From contig NZ_WUQY01000025.1 in assembly GCF_009829085.1 (NCBI RefSeq), positions 1 through 64,000 on the forward strand: a DNA stretch of 64,000 bases, written 5' to 3'. The translations under genes and the position numbers were made by a program. Below, piece after piece: positions 37,154 to 44,998 of this stretch. The notes under the pieces were generated by a model. That model searched no databases and was not told the DNA's origin. It saw only the letters and a program-made list of their open reading frames with translations. The stretch's first letter is position 1. Every line of letters begins with the position of its first letter. The DNA comes from Sphingobacterium bovisgrunnientis. Lineage in GTDB: Bacteria; Bacteroidota; Bacteroidia; Sphingobacteriales; Sphingobacteriaceae.

Positions 37154-40100
37154 TCAATTTAATTTATATTTAACGCCTTCCATTTCTTCAATGGTTTCAA
37201 GTAATTCGTTGGTGATTTTAATTTTTTTAGACTTCGCAGGCATTTCTACCATGATATTTTCTTTGACATCAACCACCATAAATTTCAATGAACACGTGGC
37301 AACTTCACCTTCGGGCACAGTTGATTCGACGAGGTCGTGAATCTTGTGAATCATTTCATCATTAAGTTGATGTAAAGCGATTTGAATAGTGAAATCTTTT
37401 GCGAACTTGTCTCGCAATTCAGACAAAAGTTGAATGCTTTTAAGCTCAAAACCCCAGTTGCCAACTTGTCGGAAACGCTCTTGTACTAAGCCACGAATTT
37501 GAACGAAATAGCCATCTTCCAAATAACTTTTGAACTTCACGTAATCTTCACCAAAAACAGCAATATCGTAAGAGTCTGAATAATCTTCGATAATAAATGA
37601 TCCAAAAGGTTTTCCAGCTTTTGAGACGCGATGTGCTGCATTTGCAATGATTCCACCAATTACGATTTCTTTATTTTTGATCTTGTTAAATTCCAATAAT
37701 ACCTCTTCATCGACTTCAGAAGCTTTAACTTTATTTATCAATTGTAATTCTGACACTCTATTTTGACAGAAATGATTTATTTCAAATTTGTAATTGTCGA
37801 GTGGGTGAGAGGTAAGGTAAATACCAATCACATCTTTTTCGTATTTTAATTTTTCAATCAGTCCCCACGGTTGGCAAGGTGCTAAAACTGGTTCTGGCAA
37901 TGCTGTTGCTGCACCACCTCCAAATAATGAAGCTTGTGCTGAACTTTCATTTTCTTTAAAACGTTGCGCAAACTTTACCGCTTTTTCAATTCCAGTTGTG
38001 TTGTCTCCATCTTTGAAGAAATATTGTGCACGATGCGTATCAGTAAAGCCATCGAATCCACCGGCATAGGCCAATGACTCAAAAGCTTTTTTATTGGCTG
38101 CACGCAAATCAATACGTTTAGCAAAGTCAAATATGGACTTATAGGGGCCTTCGCTGCGTGTCTGCACAATTGTGTCGACCGCACCAGCACCTACACCTTT
38201 AACCGCACCTATACCAAATCGAATTGCACCAATTTCGTTTACTGTAAACTTATAATGTGACTCATTGACATCTGGACCTAATACTGTTAAGCCCATTCGC
38301 TTACACTCTTCCATAAAAAAGGTCACTTGCTTGATATCGTTCATGTTATTCGATAGTACAGCAGCCATATATTCCGCAGGATAATGTGCTTTCAAATACG
38401 CAGTTTGATAGGCAACCCAAGCATAACACGTAGAGTGTGATTTGTTGAAAGCATAACTCGCAAAAGCTTCCCAGTCGGTCCAAATTTTTTCTAAGACTTT
38501 TGGACTATGCCCTTTTTCAGCTGCTTGATTTACGAATTTAGGCTTCATTTTATCCAAAACCACTTTTTGCTTTTTACCCATTGCTTTACGCAAAACGTCG
38601 GCATCACCTTTGGAGAAGCCAGCCAATTTTTGGGATAAAAGCATTACCTGCTCTTGGTAAACCGTAATACCGTAAGTTTCTTTTAAGTACTCTTCGCAAG
38701 CATCTAAATCATAGGTAATAGGCTCAATTCCATGTTTACGCTTAATAAACGAAGGTATGTACTCCATCGGGCCTGGACGATATAAGGCATTCATGGCGAT
38801 TAAATCGGCAAATACAGTTGGCTTAAGTTCCTTCATGTATTTCTGCATTCCCGGAGATTCGTACTGGAATACCCCGATTGTTTCACCACGCTGGAAAAGT
38901 TCGTAAGTCAATTCGTCGTCGATAGGAAAGTTGTCAGGATCTAATTCTATACCATGTCTCAAACGAACGTTTGCAACAGTATCCTTGATAAGGGTTAATG
39001 TTTTTAACCCCAAAAAGTCCATTTTGAGTAATCCCGCACTTTCAACGACTGAGTTGTCAAATTGCGTAACGTATAAATCCGAATCTTTCGCTAGTGAAAC
39101 AGGAACAAAGTTTGTAATATCATCTGGTGTAATAATTACACCACAGGCGTGGATACCCGTATTTCGCATCGAGCCTTCTAATACACGCGCTTGCTTGATG
39201 ATTTCTGCTTCCAATCCAGCACCATCTGCCATCGACTTCAGCTTATTTACAGCTTCAAACTCTTCCGTACGAAGCACTTCCTTCAGCGCTTTCTCATCCA
39301 TATTAAAGATTTTGTTTAGCTTTAAATTTGGAATAAGCTTCGCAATTTCATTGGTATCAGCCAACGGTAAATCTAGTACACGTCCAGTATCTTTAATCGA
39401 TGATTTGGCAGCCATTGTACCATACGTAATTATTTGCGCAACTTGAGATGCACCGTATTTATCAATTACATATTGCATCACACGACCACGACCTTCATCG
39501 TCAAAGTCAATATCAATATCGGGCATCGATACACGGTCTGGATTCAAGAAACGCTCAAAAAGTAAATCGTACATAATAGGGTCTAAGTTTGTAATACCCA
39601 AACAGTACGCTACAGCTGAACCAGCCGCTGAGCCACGTCCTGGACCTACAGAAACGCCCATTCTTCGAGCTTCTGCGATGAAATCCTGTACAATTAAGAA
39701 ATAACCGGGATATCCAGTACGTTCGATTGTTTCTAACTCAAAGTCCAAACGTTCTGTAATTTCTGCAGTTAATTCTTTGTATCTTCTTTTGGCACCCTCG
39801 TATGTTAGATGGCGAAGGAAAGCATTTTCTCCTCTTTTTCCACCATCAACATCATCTTCAGCGTGTATGAATTCATCTGGAATTTCGAACTTCGGTAGAA
39901 GTACATCGCGGTAAAGTGAATAAATCTCCACTTTATCAATTACTTCTTGAATATTGATTATGGCATCAGGTAAATCTGCAAATGCCTTTTTCATTTCATG
40001 CGAAGATTTGAAATAATATTCTTGGTTTGGTAAACCAAAGCGAAACCCTCTACCACGACCTACTGGTGTGGTGAGCTTTTCACCGTCTTTTACACACAAT

Positions 40101-41572
40101 AAAATGTCATGTGCGTGTGCATCAGCTTTATTTACGTAATAAGTATTATTGGTAGCGATTAACTTGACATCATGTTTTTTAGCAAGTGAAATAAGCGTAT
40201 CATTCACACGGTTCTCATCTTCTTGACCGTGACGCATGATCTCCATATAAAAATCATCGCCAAATTGTTCCTTCCACCAAAGAAGAGCTTCTTCGGCTTG
40301 ATTCTCGCCAATATTTAATACCTTATTTGGCACTTCACCTTGCAAATTTCCGGAAAGTACAATCAAATTTTCCTTATACTGTTCCACAACTGCTTTGTCA
40401 ATACGTGGGACGTAATAAAATCCTTCCGTATATGCGATGGAAGCCATTTTGGCTAAGTTATGATATCCAGCTTTATTCTTAGCTAAGAACACAACTTGAT
40501 AACCATTGTCCTTACGAGTTTTATCTTTACGGTCTTCACAAATAAAAAATTCACAACCTACGATTGGCTTTATTGGTTTGGCCGTTGGTTCTTCACCAGC
40601 TTCAATTGCTTCTTGATTTTTAGCCTCTACCTCTTTATTGTGACCAAGAACTTTACTTACAAAATGAAATGCCCCCATCATATTTCCATGATCAGTCAAC
40701 GCTACAGCTGGCATATTGTGTTTCGCTGCTGCAGAAACTAGATCACCAATAGAAATGGTTGATTGCAATACAGAAAATTGTGAATGGTTGTGCAAATGTG
40801 CAAATGCTGCTTCTTGTAATGCTTCTAATGTCTCAGAATCTACTTCAATAATAGAAGAAGATTTCTCTCGGCTACGGATAGCATCTGAAGCTGCTTTGAG
40901 GTTTACATGTTTTAGTCCAACTGTAGGAATAACAGAAGGATTATGTTTTTTAAAATCTACAAAATAACCTGTATCAACTTGCAGTTCTTCGGCCGTAAAG
41001 ACTTCACGACGTACTAACTCAAAAAAACAACGTGTAGTCGCCTCCACATCGGCTGTTGCATTATGTGCCTCAGCAAATGGAACACCAAACAAATAGGAGT
41101 GAAGTTCTGTTAAGTTCGGTAATTTAAATCGGCCACCACGTCCTCCGGGTAACTTTAATAATTCAGCGGTAACCTCTGTACAGGTGTCAAGAACCGGCAT
41201 CTGGGACATCGGCGAATCCACAGCATAGCGATAAAACTCACAGCCCATGATGTTCAAATCGAAGCCAATATTTTGGCCTACTACAAATTTAGCTTTGGCT
41301 AATGCTTCGTTGAATTTTACCAATACTTCTGGTAAAGGTACACCTTGTTCTGTAGCTAATTCTGTCGAAATACCATGAATTTTCTCAGAATCAAATGGTA
41401 TATTAAATCCATCGGGTTTGATCAAATAATCTTGATGTTCGATTAGATTACCCATTTCATCATGCAATTGCCAAGCTATCTGAATACATCTAGGCCAATT
41501 GTCTGTATCTGTGATAGGCGCATCCCAACGTTTTGGTAAACCTGTTGTCTCGGTATCAAAAATTATATACAT
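37154..41572 (-). CDS. dnaE: DNA polymerase III alpha subunit with N-terminal 3'-5' exonuclease
   Basis: This 1,472-residue protein is the replicative polymerase catalytic subunit. Residues 1-190 are a DEDDh proofreading exonuclease (MYIIFDTETTG with Asp6 and Glu8; HNATADVEA with the later His/Asp), normally a separate epsilon subunit. The PHP domain follows at about residue 255 (FAHLHNHSQFSVLQ). The polymerase core carries PDIDIDFDDEGRG with the catalytic Asp residues. The C-terminal part has the helix-hairpin-helix and OB-like region. I start at the ATG at 41572. The fusion fits the DnaE layout of Bacteroidota. Confidence 0.94.
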   Translation of the reverse strand: MYIIFDTETTGLPKRWDAPITDTDNWPRCIQIAWQLHDEMGNLIEHQDYLIKPDGFNIPFDSEKIHGISTELATEQGVPLPEVLVKFNEALAKAKFVVGQNIGFDLNIMGCEFYRYAVDSPMSQMPVLDTCTEVTAELLKLPGGRGGRFKLPNLTELHSYLFGVPFAEAHNATADVEATTRCFFELVRREVFTAEELQVDTGYFVDFKKHNPSVIPTVGLKHVNLKAASDAIRSREKSSSIIEVDSETLEALQEAAFAHLHNHSQFSVLQSTISIGDLVSAAAKHNMPAVALTDHGNMMGAFHFVSKVLGHNKEVEAKNQEAIEAGEEPTAKPIKPIVGCEFFICEDRKDKTRKDNGYQVVFLAKNKAGYHNLAKMASIAYTEGFYYVPRIDKAVVEQYKENLIVLSGNLQGEVPNKVLNIGENQAEEALLWWKEQFGDDFYMEIMRHGQEDENRVNDTLISLAKKHDVKLIATNNTYYVNKADAHAHDILLCVKDGEKLTTPVGRGRGFRFGLPNQEYYFKSSHEMKKAFADLPDAIINIQEVIDKVEIYSLYRDVLLPKFEIPDEFIHAEDDVDGGKRGENAFLRHLTYEGAKRRYKELTAEITERLDFELETIERTGYPGYFLIVQDFIAEARRMGVSVGPGRGSAAGSAVAYCLGITNLDPIMYDLLFERFLNPDRVSMPDIDIDFDDEGRGRVMQYVIDKYGASQVAQIITYGTMAAKSSIKDTGRVLDLPLADTNEIAKLIPNLKLNKIFNMDEKALKEVLRTEEFEAVNKLKSMADGAGLEAEIIKQARVLEGSMRNTGIHACGVIITPDDITNFVPVSLAKDSDLYVTQFDNSVVESAGLLKMDFLGLKTLTLIKDTVANVRLRHGIELDPDNFPIDDELTYELFQRGETIGVFQYESPGMQKYMKELKPTVFADLIAMNALYRPGPMEYIPSFIKRKHGIEPITYDLDACEEYLKETYGITVYQEQVMLLSQKLAGFSKGDADVLRKAMGKKQKVVLDKMKPKFVNQAAEKGHSPKVLEKIWTDWEAFASYAFNKSHSTCYAWVAYQTAYLKAHYPAEYMAAVLSNNMNDIKQVTFFMEECKRMGLTVLGPDVNESHYKFTVNEIGAIRFGIGAVKGVGAGAVDTIVQTRSEGPYKSIFDFAKRIDLRAANKKAFESLAYAGGFDGFTDTHRAQYFFKDGDNTTGIEKAVKFAQRFKENESSAQASLFGGGAATALPEPVLAPCQPWGLIEKLKYEKDVIGIYLTSHPLDNYKFEINHFCQNRVSELQLINKVKASEVDEEVLLEFNKIKNKEIVIGGIIANAAHRVSKAGKPFGSFIIEDYSDSYDIAVFGEDYVKFKSYLEDGYFVQIRGLVQERFRQVGNWGFELKSIQLLSELRDKFAKDFTIQIALHQLNDEMIHKIHDLVESTVPEGEVATCSLKFMVVDVKENIMVEMPAKSKKIKITNELLETIEEMEGVKYKLN

Positions 41573-41998
41573 ATCTCTTACTCTTCCTCGCTTGAACAAA
41601 CAAAATTACTCAAACTTACCTGCATTTTTTAGATAAATTTCAATAGGTAATTCTTAGGTTTTGTAATTCAATATAGTAAAAATTAACAGAGTTTTATAAA
41701 GGACTAAATTTAAAATTTATCAATTTATATGACTTGATTTGCAACAAAGGAATTGTAGTACTAGTATTATTTTTTGTTTCAAACTCTTTATAACAAAATA
41801 AAATTAATGCTTGTTTTTTAAAACAATATGTAAGATATAGTTTTTAATAATTTCATGGAAAAATTTGTATAAATACATTTTTAGTATAATTATATACCAT
41901 ATTACAATTTTTTGACAATTTATTTGTGTTTTTAAAAACTAAAATAATTTATAATTGTATAATATTATACTAATTTACTTTTATAAAACACATTTAAT
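41573..41998. other. AT-rich intergenic region between dnaE and the FAS1 gene
   Basis: These 426 bases are very AT-rich, with no open frame or RNA gene that I can support. Two -7-like motifs read toward dnaE (plus-strand 41601-41608 and 41611-41618, reading TAATTTTG and TAAGTTTG on the minus strand). I see no clean promoter for the FAS1 gene. Confidence 0.45.
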
Positions 41999-42949
41999 AT
42001 GGAACTCAATTTATTAAATTTTTCAAAACGCTTTTTAGCAGTATCTATGGTTGGATTATCTTCATTTCTAGTTTCATGTTCGGATGATGAGATTATTGTT
42101 GAGGAGAATAGTTCAATTGTTGATGTAGTGGTTGGGTCTGCTAATTTCTCTACATTAGAATCAGCTGTAATAAAAGCTAATTTATCATCAGTTCTGAATG
42201 GAAATGGGCCATTTACAGTATTTGCGCCAGATAATGAAGCTTTTAACGCTTCTGGGGTTACCTCAAGTGTTATTCAGGATTTATCATCAGATCAGCTTAA
42301 AGAAATTTTATTGTATCATACTTTGAGCTCAAAAGTTAATTCTGCCAGTATTCAAACAGGATCGAATATCGCAGTAGAAACTGCTAATGGTGACGACGTG
42401 TACATCACAAAAAATAGTAATGGTGTATTTGTAAATGGCTGGAAAGTTAAACAAGCTGATATTATGGCGAGCAATGGGGTTATACATTCTCTAGAACGTG
42501 TGTTGATGCCTGCTGCAGGGAACTTAGTAGAAGTCGCGCAGGCAAACGCTAACCTTAGCTATTTGGTTGCAGCTGTTTTGAGGGCAAGTCAAGGCACAAC
42601 AAATGTCGCACAAGTTTTAACATCAGCAGGACCATTTACTGTATTTGCTCCAACAAATCAAGCGTTCATTAATGCTGGATTTCCTACGATAGCAGCTATT
42701 GAGGCTGCTGATCCTAATACTTTAGCTAGTATTTTGACATATCATGTTCTGTCTGCGCGTGCTTTCTCCTCTGATCTTACGAATGGACAAAGTCTGACTA
42801 CTGTCAATGGCGGTACATTATCTGTAGCATTGGGAACGACTGCCACAATTAAAGGTAAGGCAAATACGACTGCATCAGCAATTACATCAGTAAATATTAT
42901 GGCAAGTAATGGTGTTGTTCATTTAATAGATCAGGTGTTACTACCTTAA
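41999..42949 (+). CDS. Surface-type lipoprotein with two FAS1 domains
   Basis: This 316-residue protein has a lipoprotein signal peptide with Cys27. The residues right after it, Ser-Asp-Asp-Glu, resemble the acidic lipoprotein export signal that sends Bacteroidota lipoproteins to the cell surface. Two fasciclin (FAS1) domains follow, at about 40-165 and 175-315. Each has a GPFTVFAP block and an IMASNGV(I/V)H block near its end. Such proteins mediate adhesion or matrix contact. It stands alone with a good terminator. Confidence 0.9.
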   Translation: MELNLLNFSKRFLAVSMVGLSSFLVSCSDDEIIVEENSSIVDVVVGSANFSTLESAVIKANLSSVLNGNGPFTVFAPDNEAFNASGVTSSVIQDLSSDQLKEILLYHTLSSKVNSASIQTGSNIAVETANGDDVYITKNSNGVFVNGWKVKQADIMASNGVIHSLERVLMPAAGNLVEVAQANANLSYLVAAVLRASQGTTNVAQVLTSAGPFTVFAPTNQAFINAGFPTIAAIEAADPNTLASILTYHVLSARAFSSDLTNGQSLTTVNGGTLSVALGTTATIKGKANTTASAITSVNIMASNGVVHLIDQVLLP

Positions 42950-42981
42950 CAAGTAGTTTTTCATAATTTATAATAGTGCTT

Positions 42982-43018
42982 CAAGGCGAACAATTATTTG
43001 TTCGCCTTGTTATTTTTT
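42982..43018 (+). terminator. terminator of the FAS1 gene
   Basis: A 12-bp stem CAAGGCGAACAA/TTGTTCGCCTTG (42982-42993 and 42998-43009) is followed by TTATTTTTTAA. Confidence 0.88.
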
Positions 43019-43151
43019 AATCTATTGATGGTAAGCATAAAATTATATATTCAAAAGTTATTTGGACATAATTATATATCTACAAAAGAGATTTATGCCG
43101 CAATATCTAGTACAGTTTTATAAATGCTGGAGAGTTCAATGAAAAGCATTT

Positions 43152-43185
43152 CAATAAAAAAAAGCATTTCTTATGAAATGCTTTT
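43152..43185 (-). terminator. terminator overlapping the EamA stop codon
   Basis: On the minus strand the stem GAAATGCTTTT pairs with 43160-43170, and the stop codon TAA (43171-43173) sits in the 4-nt loop. A T-run follows. The gene's last codons form part of its own terminator. Confidence 0.75.
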
Positions 43186-44271
43186 CTCTTTTTTCTGTGC
43201 TTTTTCTTTCTCTTTTCGTTGAAAGTCTGCGACCTCTATAATTCGCGGAATACTGCTCTTTGGCGCCATATGGCGTAATTTTTTGAGTTTTTTGCGGTAG
43301 CGAATAGCCCTAAATGTTCGATTATCTTTGTACAAGTTCCAGTTCATCAGTAATACAGACACCAGCACAATGCCTAAACCTGCGATTTGAAGGATGGTGA
43401 CTTGATGATCCGAGAAAAAGTAAACTAACGCTAGTGCTACTATTGGATTGACATAAGCATAAGTACTAACTTCTGTTGCTGGTCTTACTTGCAATAACCA
43501 AATATAGGAGCTAAATGCCAAAATTGATCCCATCAACACGAGATAAATCATAGCGCCCCAATCAGCGGAATGTACCTGTGTATAATCAAATGTGCTGTAT
43601 TCGCCTTTTATGGATGCCACTAGCGTAAACGCAATACCTGCCGTCACCATTTGCCAAGCTGTTTTGACCATTACATTTAGTGATGGTTCTTTCTTTTGGT
43701 CGGCAGATCTTGGTTTTTGATTGTATTTAGAATACAAAGATCCAATCGTCCAACCAATCGTGCCAAGAACTAATACAACCATGGCTGTGATATTCTGAGA
43801 TCGTTCTTCGGCAGGAATGGTGTTTGTCATTAGTTGTTCCGCAAAAAGCATAACTACCCCTGCGAAGCCGAAAGCGAGCCCCAATAATGTGGGTATACTA
43901 GAGAAATTTTCTTTCCATTTTGGCTTGTCCAAAACAATAAACCATATCGCAGTAGCGGCGGATAGGATAGATACAATGCCACTAGATATATATTGCTCTG
44001 ACCAGATAATAGCTGCCATATCCACAAAAAGCAATAAGAATCCAATAAAAACGGCTTGCTTGATTTCAGCTCTGTTGAAAATCGTATAGCCTCGCAATTT
44101 GCAATAGCCCATCAAAAATGTACCAGCTATTATAAATCGTATAGATCCCAAGACAAATGGTGGAAAAGAGCGTAAAGCTTCCTCAATAAAGAAAAAAGTA
44201 GAACCCCATACGATATATACAATCGCGTAGGCTGCTATAATTTTGGCTAAGGATGCTTTTTTTTCTTCCAT
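43171..44271 (-). CDS. EamA/DMT-family transporter
   Basis: This 366-residue inner-membrane protein of the drug/metabolite transporter superfamily has about ten hydrophobic segments in two EamA repeats. The first begins with VYIVWGSTFFFIEEAL and the second with LLQVRPATEVSTYAYVNPIVAL. A charged, Lys/Arg-rich tail (about 325-366) is cytoplasmic. Members export amino acids, nucleosides or metabolites. The Lrp-type regulator directly upstream, whose stop overlaps this start by one base, suggests amino-acid export, but this is inference. Confidence 0.85.
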   Translation of the reverse strand: MEEKKASLAKIIAAYAIVYIVWGSTFFFIEEALRSFPPFVLGSIRFIIAGTFLMGYCKLRGYTIFNRAEIKQAVFIGFLLLFVDMAAIIWSEQYISSGIVSILSAATAIWFIVLDKPKWKENFSSIPTLLGLAFGFAGVVMLFAEQLMTNTIPAEERSQNITAMVVLVLGTIGWTIGSLYSKYNQKPRSADQKKEPSLNVMVKTAWQMVTAGIAFTLVASIKGEYSTFDYTQVHSADWGAMIYLVLMGSILAFSSYIWLLQVRPATEVSTYAYVNPIVALALVYFFSDHQVTILQIAGLGIVLVSVLLMNWNLYKDNRTFRAIRYRKKLKKLRHMAPKSSIPRIIEVADFQRKEKEKAQKKEKSIS

Positions 44272-44753
44272 TATGCGTTTGGATTTGGAATAACTAATTT
44301 TTGTTCTTCTTTTACGGTTTCTAACACAATCGTGGTGCGTGTGGATATGATACCTTCGATTTTTCCCAACGTATTACGCATTAAATCCACTAAGCCAGCA
44401 GCGTCATTTGTGCGGACTTTAATTAGGTAACCATCATCACCTGCGATATCGTGTACTTCTTGTACTTCTGGAATTTCGGCTAAGGTGTAAGCGACACCTT
44501 GCTCGCCAATGATATCCGAAGTTTTGATAAAGATGAAAGAAAGTAAATTTTGATCTAATGCAGATGGGTTGATCTTTGCATTATACTGTAGAATAACTTC
44601 TTTTTGTTCTAATTTTTTAACACGCTCCAAAATAGCTGAAGGCGCCATGCCCAATTCGCGCGCAATATCCGCATTATTTGTACGGGCATTGTTTTGCATA
44701 ATGCGCAATATTTGGTAATCAATGTTATCGAGTGAAATTTCTAATTTTCCCAT
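44271..44753 (-). CDS. Lrp/AsnC-family transcriptional regulator
   Basis: This 160-residue regulator has a helix-turn-helix at about residues 8-55 (NIDYQILRIMQNNARTNN, then SAILERVKKLEQ). A RAM ligand-binding domain follows, with HDIAGDDGYLIKVRT, which usually senses an amino acid. Its stop overlaps the start of the EamA transporter gene by one base, so it is translationally coupled and probably controls that transporter. It is divergent from the large FAD/Fe-S dehydrogenase gene, which it could also regulate. Confidence 0.9.
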   Translation of the reverse strand: MGKLEISLDNIDYQILRIMQNNARTNNADIARELGMAPSAILERVKKLEQKEVILQYNAKINPSALDQNLLSFIFIKTSDIIGEQGVAYTLAEIPEVQEVHDIAGDDGYLIKVRTNDAAGLVDLMRNTLGKIEGIISTRTTIVLETVKEEQKLVIPNPNA

Positions 44754-44998
44754 AATTCTGCAAATTTACTAAATATCAGAATATAATTCAAATTATAATT
44801 TAAAATTAAGAATATAATTCAGTGGTAGGCGAAATGTTTTTATTGATCTGCAATAAGTAGTTGTATAATTGTCAATGCGTTTTTGTGCGTTATTTATAAA
44901 TAAACACGAAAAAACATAAATATTTACATGCAAATACTATCAAAAATAACATACTTTATGTAGATTTGTTATGTTATTGCTCATTTTTTACCAAAAGT

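Noticed and set aside
41573-41998. TTGACA-like sequence in the AT-rich spacer as a sigma-70 promoter
   Set aside because: Bacteroidota use different promoter elements, and such matches are expected by chance in AT-rich DNA.
42040-42950. FAS1 duplication as a recent tandem repeat
   Set aside because: The two domains are divergent in sequence, so this is an old domain duplication, typical for the family.
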